A DNA stretch of 64,000 nt from Patulibacter minatonensis DSM 18081 (GTDB lineage: Bacteria > Actinomycetota > Thermoleophilia > Solirubrobacterales > Solirubrobacteraceae). A program made the translations under genes and the position numbers. Positions 1 to 10,668 of this stretch are shown in pieces. Numbering within the stretch: position 1 is the first letter of the stretch; every line of letters begins with the position of its first letter. The DNA is taken from NCBI RefSeq assembly GCF_000519325.1, contig NZ_KI912613.1:4534469-4598468 (forward strand), read 5' to 3'. The notes below the pieces were generated by a model. It saw only the letters and a program-made list of their open reading frames with translations. It was not told the DNA's origin and did not search any database.

Positions 1-254
1 CGGTCCGGTGCCCGCCCCACCTGCCCGCGGACCGCGCGGCGGCGTGGTCGGCGCTCCGCCTCGCGCTGGACGCCACCGGCGCGGCATCGGTCAGCGCACC
101 CCAGGTCGCGGAGTGGCTGCGCGCGATCGACCCGGCGGCCGCGTCCCGGCCGCTGCGGGTCGAGCTGCTGCTCGAGGCCCTGGCCGTCGACGCGCGCACC
201 ACGGTGGTGTCGATCGACGCGTTCGGCGACCAGGAGCCCGGCTACGCGATGTGA
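1..254 (+). CDS. C-terminal end of an unknown protein (partial, cut by window edge)
   Basis: An open frame runs in from the left edge (first full codon at base 3) and ends at TGA 252-254, giving about 83 residues. It reads as natural protein, for example WSALRLALDATGA and LRVELLLEALAVDA, and ends DQEPGYAM. The third-codon G/C bias matches neighbouring genes. I do not recognise a family; the visible part is alpha-helical in character with no motif. It converges with the NAD synthetase gene 43 bases downstream. The start and most of the protein lie outside the window. Confidence 0.6.
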   Translation, partial: VRCPPHLPADRAAAWSALRLALDATGAASVSAPQVAEWLRAIDPAAASRPLRVELLLEALAVDARTTVVSIDAFGDQEPGYAM

Positions 255-297
255 GCCCATCCCGGTCGGGGTGCGGGCGGGGTCGCGGAGGCCCGGG

Positions 298-2337
<2,040 letters not shown>

Positions 2338-2465
2338 CGTGCCCTCGGTCGTGCGGTCCGCCCGGGCGCGGCGGGCGCGCGGGCCCGACGGAGCCTACGA
2401 GGCCGTCGCCCGTGGTGCCCGCGGCGACACCGGGCGTGCAGCGCGCCGTCCCGCCGGGCCGGCGG

Positions 2466-3821
2466 TCAGGGGGCGGCGGGCGTCATGTCCGTCGGGGTCA
2501 CGAGCGTGGCCCCCGACTCGGCGTAGCCGCTGCGCGTCGCGGCGGTGGGATCGCCGCCCGACCCGGACGCGAACGCGATGCCGCCCAGCGCCAGCAGGAT
2601 CGCGACCGCCCCGCCGGCCACGGCCACGCGCGGCTTCGTGATGCGCGGGGTCGGCCCACCGTTGCCGATCGTGCCCCACCCGCCCGGCGACGTCGCCGAC
2701 CCGTGACCGGACGCGGCGGCGTGCCCCGCGCCTCCGTGGCCCGACGCGGCGGCGCCGGCGTGCCCCGACGACGCGGACGATCCGGCGCCGGCCGTCCCGG
2801 CGTTCGCGGAGCTCGTCCCGGCGTGGCCGGCCGCGGCGGTGTTCCCGGCGGAGCCGGCGTGCCCCGCGGCCGCAGCGTGCCCCGTGGTCCCGCCGGCGTG
2901 GCCGGCACCCGACGCGGAGCCCGTCGTCCCGGCGTGCCCCGCGACCGCGTGCCCGGACGCGGTCGCGGCCACGTGGCCGGACGCCGCCGCCCCGGCGGCG
3001 GCGGACCCGCCCGAGGAGAAGATCGGCCAGCCGGAGAGGATCTGTCCCGGCAGTGCGAGCGGGTGCACGCCGAGGGCGCCCCACGGCAGCGCGAACGGCG
3101 GGACCACGGCCCCGATCCCCCGCAGGCGGCGCACGTGCGCCCGGCACCCGGGGCAGGACTCGAGGTGGGAGGCGGCGTACCGGCGTCGCTCGCCGTCCGG
3201 CGCCAGGACGCCGAGGGCGTAGGCGGTCATCAGCGACCGCTGGCTCTCGCACCAGCCGCCGGCGCCGACCTCGGCGGTGACGCCGCGGACGACCTTGGAC
3301 ACGCGGTCCATGATCTTCTCCATCCGCGGCGCCGAGACGCCCAGCGCCTCGGCGGCCTCGGGCCGGGAGTAGCCGTGGAGGTAGCAGAGGGCGGCCGCCC
3401 GGCGGTCCCGGCCGTCGAGGCGCTGGGTGAGCCCCTCGGAGAACTGCTTCAGGCGGGCGCGGTCGTCGAGGTCGCCCTCGAGGTCGGGCGCGACCCCGAG
3501 CTGGTCGAGGTCCGCGACGTCCCGCCGGCGATCGGGGTGCTGGGCGCGGTACTCGTCGACGGCACGGAAGAACGCGGCCTGGGTCAGGAACCCGGCCGGG
3601 TTCTGGACGTCCTCGCCGTCCGCGAGCTTCGCGTAGAGCGCGTGCCACGCCATGTTGTACGCAGCGTCGAGGTCCGCGGCGTCGAGCTGCACGCCCGCGG
3701 CGACCAGCCGGCGGCGGAGCGACGAGATCGTCGTCCCGCGGAGTCGCTCGTAGTCCCGGTCCATGGCCCGACGGGCACGCCGGCTCCCGCGCTCCTCGCG
3801 GGGCGGGAGGACGGTGCTCAT
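2466..3821 (-). CDS. Sigma-70-like / zinc anti-sigma / membrane-anchor fusion protein
   Basis: A 451-residue protein with a layout I do not know from a named family. Residues 20-180 look like a degenerate sigma factor: a helical region-2-like part (NMAWHALYAKLADG...NPAGFLTQAAFFRAVDEYRA) and a region-4-like helix-turn-helix (RRAAALCYLHGYSRPEAAEALGVSAPRMEKIMDRV). Residues 190-236 form an anti-sigma zinc domain with Hx3Cx2C (H219, C223, C226). Residues 270-400 are a low-complexity linker built from Gly, His, Ala, Ser and Thr (recurrent GHAG, SGHG, AAGHAG). A single membrane segment (about 407-426, AVAILLALGGIAFASG) precedes a short tail. It may therefore be a membrane-tethered sigma factor or DNA-binding regulator carrying its own redox/zinc sensor. 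ATG 3821 is chosen because the open frame further upstream has unnatural composition. It lies downstream of an ECF sigma gene on the same strand. Confidence 0.8.
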   Translation of the reverse strand: MSTVLPPREERGSRRARRAMDRDYERLRGTTISSLRRRLVAAGVQLDAADLDAAYNMAWHALYAKLADGEDVQNPAGFLTQAAFFRAVDEYRAQHPDRRRDVADLDQLGVAPDLEGDLDDRARLKQFSEGLTQRLDGRDRRAAALCYLHGYSRPEAAEALGVSAPRMEKIMDRVSKVVRGVTAEVGAGGWCESQRSLMTAYALGVLAPDGERRRYAASHLESCPGCRAHVRRLRGIGAVVPPFALPWGALGVHPLALPGQILSGWPIFSSGGSAAAGAAASGHVAATASGHAVAGHAGTTGSASGAGHAGGTTGHAAAAGHAGSAGNTAAAGHAGTSSANAGTAGAGSSASSGHAGAAASGHGGAGHAAASGHGSATSPGGWGTIGNGGPTPRITKPRVAVAGGAVAILLALGGIAFASGSGGDPTAATRSGYAESGATLVTPTDMTPAAP

Positions 3822-3962
3822 CGGGCCGCGCCGGCTGAGCGACCGGGGCGTGAGGACGCGGGTGAGCGGACGGAGCGGTGCGGCATCACGGGACGGTGCC
3901 GGGTGGCGGGGCGGGACTCGCGCCCCCGGCGACGGCCCGTGATGAAAGCAGACCCGGGCGGC

Positions 3963-3984
3963 CGCTCCCACCACGCTCCCACCA
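3963..3984. repeat. Two adjacent 11-bp direct repeats upstream of the sigma-fusion gene
   Basis: CGCTCCCACCA occurs twice back to back (3963-3973 and 3974-3984), about 140 bases upstream of the start of the sigma/anti-sigma fusion. Adjacent direct repeats at one helical turn are a common layout for a regulator that binds side by side. No partner is known; the role is inferred. Confidence 0.4.
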
Positions 3985-4087
3985 ATTCCACAGGCGTACG
4001 AGGGCGTCCCGAACGGGCCGACTGGGCCCTCCCCCGAACGTCCAGGGGCGTCGACCGGCCCGCAGCGGTCGTCCACCCGGGCGTCGC

Positions 4088-4663
4088 CTACGTGGCGAGC
4101 TCCGTGCGCATCCGGGCGAGACCGCGGCTGATCCGGCCCTTCACCGTCCCGAGCGGCATCCGGAGGCGCTCGGCGATCTCGATGTGCGTGCACCCGACGA
4201 AGAACGCGAGCTCGATGACCTCGCGCTGCTCGTACGAGAGGACGTCCAGCAGGTCGCGCGTGCGGTGGGCGTCGATCTGCCGCAGCGCCGCGACCTCCGT
4301 CGCCGTCGCCGCCGGTGCGGGCTGGCGGTCGATGGCGGTGTCGTCCCAGGACTCGCGCTCCGCGAGCCGGTTCCGGCGCCGCCGCTGGTCGACGGCGCGG
4401 TTGCGGACGATCGACAGGAGCCACGCGCGCGGCTCGCCGAGCGCGGGGTCGTAGGAGCCGGCCGACCGCCAGACCGCGATGAACGCCTCCTGGCAGACGT
4501 CGTCGGCGAGCGAGGTCCACCCGACGATCCGGCCCGCGAGCGCGTGGGCGGACACGACGTGCCGGTCGTAGAGCGCGTTGAACGCCGCGACGTCCGAGCG
4601 GGAGACGCGCTTCAGCAGCACCCGGTCGGAGACCGTCCGCAGGCTGTGGTCCGTATCGATCAT
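4088..4663 (-). CDS. ECF-type RNA polymerase sigma factor
   Basis: A 191-residue extracytoplasmic-function sigma factor that directs RNA polymerase to a small regulon. Region 2 is at about 20-90 (FNALYDRHVV...LADDVCQEAFIAVWRSAGSYDP...PRAWLLSIVRNRAVDQRRRR). Region 4 is at about 130-185 (LSYEQREVIELAFFVGCTHIEIAERLRMPLGTVKGRISRGLARMR). Region 3 is absent, as expected for ECF factors. I start it at ATG 4663 (MIDTDHSL...) because the open frame further upstream to 4849 is atypical N-terminal sequence. No separate anti-sigma gene is adjacent; the fusion protein just downstream on the same strand, with its zinc anti-sigma-like domain, is a plausible partner (inference). Confidence 0.9.
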   Translation of the reverse strand: MIDTDHSLRTVSDRVLLKRVSRSDVAAFNALYDRHVVSAHALAGRIVGWTSLADDVCQEAFIAVWRSAGSYDPALGEPRAWLLSIVRNRAVDQRRRRNRLAERESWDDTAIDRQPAPAATATEVAALRQIDAHRTRDLLDVLSYEQREVIELAFFVGCTHIEIAERLRMPLGTVKGRISRGLARMRTELAT

Positions 4664-4934
4664 CGTCCCGCGCCTCCCGACCTTCCGGTCGATGGCACGC
4701 AGCAGTGGGTGAAGTCGGTCGGCGCTCCGGTCGTGCGCCGCCTGGGCGAGTCCGTCATGTGTTCCCCGATAAGCGTTTCCCGCGCGGTCGGCGCGAGGAA
4801 CACGTCCCCCACTGACCGCGAGCATAGGGGGTGGGTCGCCCCATGACACCTACCCGGACGGCATGGATCTCTCCCCCTAAGGGAGGGTCGTCGCACGACG
4901 GAGTCAGGTTCCGGCGCCACGCGGAAAGGGCTGG

Positions 4935-4972
4935 CTACGGATCCGTAGTTCCGCTACGCTACGGATCCGTAG
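4935..4972. promoter_or_regulatory. Twin palindromic operators (CTACGGATCCGTAG twice)
   Basis: The perfect 14-bp palindrome CTACGGATCCGTAG occurs at 4935-4948 and again at 4959-4972, centres 24 bp apart; the second extends to 16 bp. They lie 75-112 bases upstream of the diiron oxygenase start. Perfect palindromes of this size in paired copies are typical operators for TetR-family dimers. The regulator is not identified; the TetR gene at 25.1 kb is one candidate but is distant and has a different candidate site in its own promoter. Confidence 0.65.
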
Positions 4973-5046
4973 CCACGAGCCGCCCGCGGGGTCCCCGACC
5001 ACGCGCAGGCGCCTCCGGCCCACCGTCACCGAGCAGGGAGCAGCAG

Positions 5047-6051
5047 ATGAGCACCACCACCGCCCCGCGCACCCGCACCAGCGGCCACGACCAGGCCTAC
5101 GAGACGATGCTGAAGACCCTCTCCGAGGGCTCCGTGCACGTCCACTTCGATCCGTACGAGGACATCGCCTGGGACGCCCCGGAGATGCAGATCGACCAGC
5201 AGGACCCGCGCTGGATCCTCTCCCCCGTGCTCGACCCGCTCGGTGCGACGGAGTGGTACCGGTCGCAGCCCCGGGAGCGCCAGATCGAGATCGGCCGCTG
5301 GCGCATGGTCAACGCCATCAAGGTCGGCGGCGCGTTCGAGAGCATCCTCATCCGCGGGCTCATGCACTACGCGATGAGCCTGCCGAACGGCTCCGCCGAG
5401 TTCCGGTACTGCATGCACGAGATGACGGAGGAGTGCAACCACATCCAGATGTTCCAGGAGCTGGTCAACCGCACCGGCACCGACGTCCCCGGGATGCGCC
5501 CCCTGTTCAAGGCCGCGACGCCCCTGATCGGCGTGGCCGGCGGCTACCTCCCGGTCGTCCTGATGGTCGGCATCCTCGCCGGCGAGGAGCCGATCGACCA
5601 CTACCAGAAGGCCATGCTGCGGGAGGGCGTCGACCTGCCGCCCGCGATGCTCCGGACGATGGAGATCCACATCGCGGAGGAGGCCCGCCACATCTCCTTC
5701 GCCGACGAGTTCCTGCGCCTGCGGGTCCCCCGCCTCGGCCGGGTCCAGAAGCACCTGCTGGCGATCGCTTTCCCGATCATCATGCGCTGGCTCGCCGGCG
5801 AGATCATGACCTCGCCGAAGTCGTTGAAGCGGCGCTTCCAGATCCCGGACGACGTCTACCGCGAGGCCTTCTGGAAGGGCGAGCACGCCCAGAGCGTCAT
5901 GGCGTCGTACTTCGGCGACATGCGCCGTCTGTGCACCGACGTCGGGCTGATGACCCCGATGGCCAAGCGGATGTGGAAGCGCATGGGCATCGACGGCGAG
6001 CCCTCGAACTACCGCGGCGAGCCCGACCGCCGCGCGACGCTGGTCGCCTGA
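5047..6051 (+). CDS. AurF-like diiron oxygenase
   Basis: A 334-residue ferritin-fold non-haem diiron protein. Two iron-ligand helices are clear: RYCMHEMTEECNHIQMF (about 120-135) and EIHIAEEARHISFADEF (about 210-225), each giving Glu plus Glu-x-x-(x)-His ligands. The family includes AurF, which oxidises aryl amines to nitro groups; most actinobacterial members have unknown substrates. The stop codon shares its last base with the start of the ferredoxin reductase gene (TGATG at 6049-6053), so the reductase is probably its electron supply. The start ATG 5047 has GAGCAGGGAGCAGCAG upstream as ribosome-binding sequence. Twin palindromic operators lie in its promoter. Confidence 0.88.
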   Translation: MSTTTAPRTRTSGHDQAYETMLKTLSEGSVHVHFDPYEDIAWDAPEMQIDQQDPRWILSPVLDPLGATEWYRSQPRERQIEIGRWRMVNAIKVGGAFESILIRGLMHYAMSLPNGSAEFRYCMHEMTEECNHIQMFQELVNRTGTDVPGMRPLFKAATPLIGVAGGYLPVVLMVGILAGEEPIDHYQKAMLREGVDLPPAMLRTMEIHIAEEARHISFADEFLRLRVPRLGRVQKHLLAIAFPIIMRWLAGEIMTSPKSLKRRFQIPDDVYREAFWKGEHAQSVMASYFGDMRRLCTDVGLMTPMAKRMWKRMGIDGEPSNYRGEPDRRATLVA

Positions 6052-7592
6052 TGCCCCACGTCGTCACGCAGTCGTGCGTCGGCGACGGGTCGTGCGTCTA
6101 CGCCTGCCCCGTCAACTGCATCCAGCCGACCCCGGACGACCCGGCGTTCGAGCTGGCCGAGATGCTGCACGTCGATCCGGCGAGCTGCGTCGACTGCGGC
6201 GCGTGCATCAGCGCGTGCCCGGTCGACGCGATCAAGCCGCACACGCAGCTGACGGAGGCCGAGCGCGTGTTCGCCGGCATCAACGCCGAGTACCACGCCG
6301 TCCCGAAGGCCCGGCCGGTGATGGCGCCCATGCGTCCGCGTCTGGTCGTCAAGGACCGCGGCGAGGCGCTGCGGGTCGCGATCGTCGGGTCCGGGCCGGC
6401 CGCGATGTACGCGGCCGAGGAGCTCCTGACCGTCCCCGATGCGCGGGTCGACGTCTACGAGCGCCTGGACCAGCCGTTCGGCCTCGTCCGCACGGGCGTC
6501 GCGCCGGACCACCGCCGCACCCGGCGCGTCAGCCGCCAGATGGAGCGGATCCGCGAGTCCCCGCGCCTGTCGCTGCACCTCGGGGTCGAGGTCGGCCGCG
6601 ACGTCACGCACGAGCAGCTGCTCGAGGGGCACCACGCGGTGATCTACGCCGTGGGCGCGGCGTCCGACCGGCGTCTGGAGATCCCCGGCGCCGACCTGCC
6701 CGGCGTCGTCTCCGCCACGCAGCTCGTCGGCTGGTACAACGGCCACCCCGACCACGCGGACCGCGCCGTCGACCTGTCGCACCGGCGGGCGGTCGTGATC
6801 GGCAACGGCAACGTCGCTCTCGACGTCGCGCGCGTCCTGACGCAGGACCCCGACGCCCTGGACGACAGCGAGATCGCGCCGGCCGCGCTCTCCGCCCTGC
6901 GGACGAGCGGGATCGAGGAGGTCGTCGTCCTCGCCCGGCGCGGAGCCGAGGGGTCGGCGTTCACGCTGCCGGAGCTCGTCGGCCTGCGGTCGACGCCCGG
7001 CGTCGCGCTGGACGTCCCGGCGTCCGAGCTCGTCGGGACCCCCGACGGTCACGCGAAGGTCGCCCTCCTGCGCGACCTGCCCGCGCCCGCCCCAGGGGAC
7101 CGGCGGATCGCGCTGCGCTTCCGGCGCGCGCCCCTGCGGGTGCTCGGCGAGGGTGGGGTCGCGGCGCTGGAGGTCGAGCGCACCACGACGGATGCGTCCT
7201 GCGCCGTCGTCGGGACCGGCGAGCTCGAGCGCCTCGACGCGGGGCTGATCGTCACCTCGATCGGCTACCGCGGGCTGCCCGTCGGGGACCTGCCCTACGA
7301 CGCCGCCCGCGGGATCGTCCCGAACGCCCTGGGGCGCGTCGTCGACCCGGCGACCGCGGTGCCGCGCGAGGGCACCTACGTCGTCGGCTGGATCAAGCGC
7401 GGCCCGTCCGGCTTCATCGGCACGAACAAGGGCTGCTCGCAGGACACGGTCGCCGCGCTGATCGAGGACTACAACGCCGGCCTGCTCCCGTCGCCGCCCG
7501 CGGTGGTCGCCGACCCCGCACCGGTCGGGGCACCCGGCAGGCGCGAGCGGCTGCGGGCGCTCGCGGGCCAGGCGCTCGCCGGACGGCGGTGA
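6051..7592 (+). CDS. Ferredoxin-NADP+ reductase with N-terminal ferredoxin domain (FprB type)
   Basis: A 513-residue fusion. Residues 1-75 are a bacterial ferredoxin with clusters of cysteines (CVGDGSCVYACPVNC and CVDCGACISACPV) able to hold iron-sulphur clusters. The rest is an adrenodoxin-reductase-like flavoprotein: FAD-binding GSGPAAMYAAEEL near residue 107, ATG-like FGLVRTGVAPDH, NADP-binding VVIGNGNVALDVAR and the C-terminal GWIKRGPSGFIGTNK motif. It transfers electrons from NADPH to ferredoxin. Translation is coupled to the upstream diiron oxygenase, which it most likely feeds; the P450 at 8.1 kb is another possible acceptor. The length and fusion match mycobacterial FprB. Confidence 0.94.
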   Translation: MPHVVTQSCVGDGSCVYACPVNCIQPTPDDPAFELAEMLHVDPASCVDCGACISACPVDAIKPHTQLTEAERVFAGINAEYHAVPKARPVMAPMRPRLVVKDRGEALRVAIVGSGPAAMYAAEELLTVPDARVDVYERLDQPFGLVRTGVAPDHRRTRRVSRQMERIRESPRLSLHLGVEVGRDVTHEQLLEGHHAVIYAVGAASDRRLEIPGADLPGVVSATQLVGWYNGHPDHADRAVDLSHRRAVVIGNGNVALDVARVLTQDPDALDDSEIAPAALSALRTSGIEEVVVLARRGAEGSAFTLPELVGLRSTPGVALDVPASELVGTPDGHAKVALLRDLPAPAPGDRRIALRFRRAPLRVLGEGGVAALEVERTTTDASCAVVGTGELERLDAGLIVTSIGYRGLPVGDLPYDAARGIVPNALGRVVDPATAVPREGTYVVGWIKRGPSGFIGTNKGCSQDTVAALIEDYNAGLLPSPPAVVADPAPVGAPGRRERLRALAGQALAGRR

Positions 7593-7625
7593 GCCGAGCC
7601 CGGGCGGGCCGCCCGGGCACGGCTC
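7591..7625. terminator. Bidirectional hairpin overlapping both stop codons
   Basis: A 17-bp stem (7591-7607 with 7609-7625, one mismatch, single-base loop) sits exactly between the convergent reductase and LuxR-remnant genes, covering the end of each. There is no T-run on either side. It is a likely shared transcription stop. Confidence 0.65.
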
Positions 7626-8110
7626 ACGACGGGCGACCGCGGGTCGTGCGCCAGTAGCGGTCGACGGCGTGCGCCCGATTGCTCGCCCGCATCTTGCGCA
7701 GGATCCGGCGGACGTGGCTCTTCACGGTCGGCTCGGACAGCGTCAGCCGCTCGGCGATCTCTGCGTTGCGCAGCCCTCCCGCCATCAGCCGGAGCACCTC
7801 GAGCTCGCGACCGCTGAGGTGCCGGAGCTCCTCGGTCGGCGCGGGACCGGAGAGGACCACCGGGTGGCGCTCGGCCAGGACCTCCTCGCCGCGGAGGTGA
7901 TCGGCGACGCGCAGGAGCTCGGAGCCGAGCCGCTCGACCTCCTGCGGCAGTTCGCGGAGGCGTTCGAGCAGCGCGGTCCGCTCCGAACCCGCAGCTCGCG
8001 GCCTCGACGGGGATGCGCTCGAGCATCTCGGCCACCGAGGCCACCGTCCGCAGGCGGGCGAGGGCCGCCTGGATCCGGCCGACGGCCGTCAGCTCGCCGG
8101 CGTCGTCCAC
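7624..8110 (-). pseudogene. LuxR-family regulator with frameshift and lost GAF domain
   Basis: Two reading frames make up one protein. From GTG 8110 the first frame gives MDDAGELTAVGRIQAALARL...IPVEAASCGFGADR, closely resembling the part of the 12.6 kb GAF-LuxR paralogue just before its GAF domain (RRACGFSRAM). Around 7978 the protein-like sequence passes to another frame (TALLERLRELPQEVERL...EEVLAERHPVV) and ends with an intact LuxR helix-turn-helix (LSGRELEVLRLMAGGLRNAEIAERLTLSEPTVKSHVRRILRKM). About 130 residues of GAF sensor found in the paralogues are missing. It is either a decayed gene or one from which a short HTH protein (from 7860) could still be made. A sequencing error could explain the shift but not the lost domain. 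Confidence 0.7.
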
Positions 8111-8120
8111 GCGACCGACC

Positions 8121-9440
8121 TCAGGCCGCCGTACTGCGGACCGGCATCTTCTTCAGCCCGCCGCCGAAGTTCGACTGCGCGACCTTCGTCGGGCCGGCGG
8201 CCTCGATGGACTCGATCCGCGGCAGGAACTCCTCGAAGAAGATCTTCATCTCGAGCTTCGCGACGTGCTGGCCGATGCACGCGTGCGGGCCGTACCCGAA
8301 CGCGATGTGCTTGTTCGGGCGGCGCGTCAGGTCGAACGTGTCCGGGTCGTCGAAGACGTCCGCGTCGCGGTTGCCCGACTGGTACAGGAGCATCAGACGG
8401 TCGCCCTTCCGGATCTCCTGACCGCTGATCACCGCGTCCTCCTCCGCCCTGCGGACGAAGTGCTTGATCGGCGATGCCCACCGGATCGCCTCGTTGACCA
8501 ACCCACCGATGTTCTTCGGGTCCTCCCGGACGAGCGCCAGCTGGTCCGGGCGCCGGAGCAGCTCGTCGATGCCGGTGGCGATCGAGGTCGTCGTGGTGTC
8601 GTGCCCCGCGGTGGCGATTGCGACGAAGTAGCCGAAGCAGTACCCCTTCGACAGGTACTCGCCGTCGACCTTCGCGTTCGAGATCAGGCCGGCGAGATCG
8701 TCCTTCGGGTTCGCGCGTCGGTCCTCGACGAGCGCGTCGAAGTACCCGTAGAAGCCCTGGATGGCGTTCGCGAACTGCTCCGCCGCGGCCTCGGGGGTGA
8801 CCTCCACGTCCGGCTTCTTCACGTCGGGGTCGTCGGTCCCGAAGAACTCCTGCGACAGGGCGTGCATCTGCGGCTCGTCCTCCCGCGGCACCCCGAACAG
8901 GGTCATGATCACGTGCATCGGGAAGGCCAGCAGCCAGTCCTGGATCAGGTCGAACTCGCCGTCCTTCACGGCCAGCTCCTCCATCGCCTCGCGGGCCGAC
9001 CCGCGGATGCGGTCCTCGTAGCCCTTGAGGTTCGCCGGCCGGAACCAGTCGACGGCGACGTCCTTCAGCCGCGTGTGCTCCGGCGGGTCCAGGTACGGGA
9101 TCGCATCGAGGATGCGCAGGTTGCCACCGGTCAGCGACTTCGTGAACGCGTCGCCGGCCTGGTTCTGCAGGATCGGGTTGTTGCCGCCCGGCTCGTCGGG
9201 CCCGCCGGCGCTCGAGAAGATCGTCGGGTTGCGCTCGATCTCCATGATGTCGGCGTGCTTGGAGACGAGCCACACCGGGTCGTAGCCCTCGACGCGGCCG
9301 ACGCCGAGCGGCACGTGCTCGCGCAGCCACCGGTACGCCTCGTACAGGGCGGGCTCGTCGACGTGGCCCTCGGGCGTGACGATCCGGCGCGCCACCTCGT
9401 CGGGGATCTGACCGGTGGTGGGGGCTTCCGTGGTGCTCAT
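8121..9440 (-). CDS. Cytochrome P450
   Basis: A 439-residue soluble bacterial P450 monooxygenase. Visible are the I-helix oxygen-activation motif AGHDTTTTS, the K-helix ExxR (NEAIRWAS) and the haem-binding loop [15 protein letters not shown] with the proximal cysteine. General sequence character resembles the CYP families of actinobacteria that hydroxylate sterols, terpenoids or fatty acids; I cannot assign a substrate. It is the last gene of a three-gene operon (acyl-CoA ligase, acyl-CoA dehydrogenase, P450) 43 bases after the dehydrogenase, so it probably acts on a lipid or isoprenoid that is then CoA-activated and oxidised. Electrons may come from the nearby ferredoxin reductase. Confidence 0.95.
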   Translation of the reverse strand: MSTTEAPTTGQIPDEVARRIVTPEGHVDEPALYEAYRWLREHVPLGVGRVEGYDPVWLVSKHADIMEIERNPTIFSSAGGPDEPGGNNPILQNQAGDAFTKSLTGGNLRILDAIPYLDPPEHTRLKDVAVDWFRPANLKGYEDRIRGSAREAMEELAVKDGEFDLIQDWLLAFPMHVIMTLFGVPREDEPQMHALSQEFFGTDDPDVKKPDVEVTPEAAAEQFANAIQGFYGYFDALVEDRRANPKDDLAGLISNAKVDGEYLSKGYCFGYFVAIATAGHDTTTTSIATGIDELLRRPDQLALVREDPKNIGGLVNEAIRWASPIKHFVRRAEEDAVISGQEIRKGDRLMLLYQSGNRDADVFDDPDTFDLTRRPNKHIAFGYGPHACIGQHVAKLEMKIFFEEFLPRIESIEAAGPTKVAQSNFGGGLKKMPVRSTAA

Positions 9441-9483
9441 GAGACTCCGTTGGTGCGAGGGGTGAGGGGTGGTGCGGGGACCG

Positions 9484-10668
9484 TCACGAGGGCACCGGGC
9501 CGGCCGTCCGCGCGGCGTCGCCCCGCATCAGGGAGCGGCCGACGATGTCGCGCATGATCTCGCTGGTCCCGCCGTAGATCCGCTGCACGCGGGCGTTGCG
9601 CAGGAGCCGCGCCATCGGGTACTCCTCGGAGTAGCCGTAGCCGCCGTGGAGCTGCAGGCAGCGGTCGATGACGCGGAATTCCATCTCGGTCGTCCAGTAC
9701 TTCGCCGTGGCGGCCTGGGCGCCCGTGAGCTCACCGTCGCCGAGGGCCTGCAGGCACCGGTCGACGTAGACGCGTCCGAGCTCGACGTCGGCGTGCAGGT
9801 CGGCGAGCTGCCAGCGCAGTCCCTGGTGCTCGCCGATCGGCCTGCCGAACGTCGTGCGGTCGCGGCAGTACTCGACCGTGAGCTGCAGCGCGCGCTCGGC
9901 GACGGCGACGGCGACGACCGCGATCGACAGGCGCTCGCGCGGCAAGTGGCGCGTCAGTTGCGCCATGCCCCGGCCCTCGGCCCCGAGCAGGTTCGCCGCC
10001 GGCACGAAGACCTCGTCGAACGAGAGCTCGCCGGTGTCCTGGGCGTGGCACCCGAGCTTGTGCAGCGGGCCGCTGCGCGTGAAGCCCGGGGCGCCGTCCT
10101 CGACGCAGAGGAGCGTGAGACCGCCACCGGCACCCGCGGCGTCCGGCTCGAGGTCGGCGACGACGATCACCATGCCGGCCTGCAGGCCGGCGGTGACCCA
10201 CGTCTTCGTCCCGTCGAGCACGTAGCCGCCGACCGCGCGACGGGCGGTCGTGCGGATGCCGCGCAGGTCGGAGCCGGTCCCGGGCTCGGTCATGCAGATC
10301 GCGAACGTCAGGTCGCCGGTCATGAACGACGGGAGCCAGCGCGCCTGCTGCTCCTCGGTGGCGAGGTCGCAGAGGTAGGGGCAGATGATGTCGCTCTGCG
10401 CCTGGAAGTTGTCGCCGACGGCGTCGCCGTAGGCGACCTCCTCGGCCACGATCGCGTTGAAGCGGTAGTCGTCGATCCCCGGGCCGCCGTGGGCCTCGGG
10501 GACCTCGAACCCGATCAGGCCCTGCGCGGCGGCCGCGCGCCAGAACGCCCGGGGCACCTCGCCGGCGGCCTCCCAGGCCGCCACGTTCGGGGTGGCGTGG
10601 GTGGCGACGAAGTCGCGGACCGCGGCCCGGAAGGCGTCGTGCTCGTCGGTGAAGAGCGTGCGCCTCAC
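9484..10668 (-). CDS. Acyl-CoA dehydrogenase
   Basis: A 394-residue FAD enzyme introducing a 2,3-double bond into an acyl-CoA. It has the signatures [11 protein letters not shown] and the C-terminal [41 protein letters not shown]. The position that carries the catalytic Glu in short/medium-chain enzymes is Gly here (YGGTSE). A Glu is instead present at the long-chain-type site (AVAERALQL), aligning with the long-chain dehydrogenase base. Start GTG 10668 overlaps the ligase stop (GTGA), so translation is coupled. It probably acts on the product of the preceding acyl-CoA ligase. Confidence 0.94.
   Translation of the reverse strand: MRRTLFTDEHDAFRAAVRDFVATHATPNVAAWEAAGEVPRAFWRAAAAQGLIGFEVPEAHGGPGIDDYRFNAIVAEEVAYGDAVGDNFQAQSDIICPYLCDLATEEQQARWLPSFMTGDLTFAICMTEPGTGSDLRGIRTTARRAVGGYVLDGTKTWVTAGLQAGMVIVVADLEPDAAGAGGGLTLLCVEDGAPGFTRSGPLHKLGCHAQDTGELSFDEVFVPAANLLGAEGRGMAQLTRHLPRERLSIAVVAVAVAERALQLTVEYCRDRTTFGRPIGEHQGLRWQLADLHADVELGRVYVDRCLQALGDGELTGAQAATAKYWTTEMEFRVIDRCLQLHGGYGYSEEYPMARLLRNARVQRIYGGTSEIMRDIVGRSLMRGDAARTAGPVPS

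Noticed and set aside
4759-4803. Inverted repeat GTGTTCC...GGAACAC upstream of the ECF sigma gene
   Set aside because: The arms are separated by 31 bases and lie about 95 bases from the chosen start; GGAAC also resembles an ECF -35 box but no matching -10 was found at the proper distance. Too weak to call.
4664-4849. N-terminal extension of the ECF sigma factor
   Set aside because: The additional 62 residues have no sigma character; the internal ATG 4663 gives a standard ECF length.
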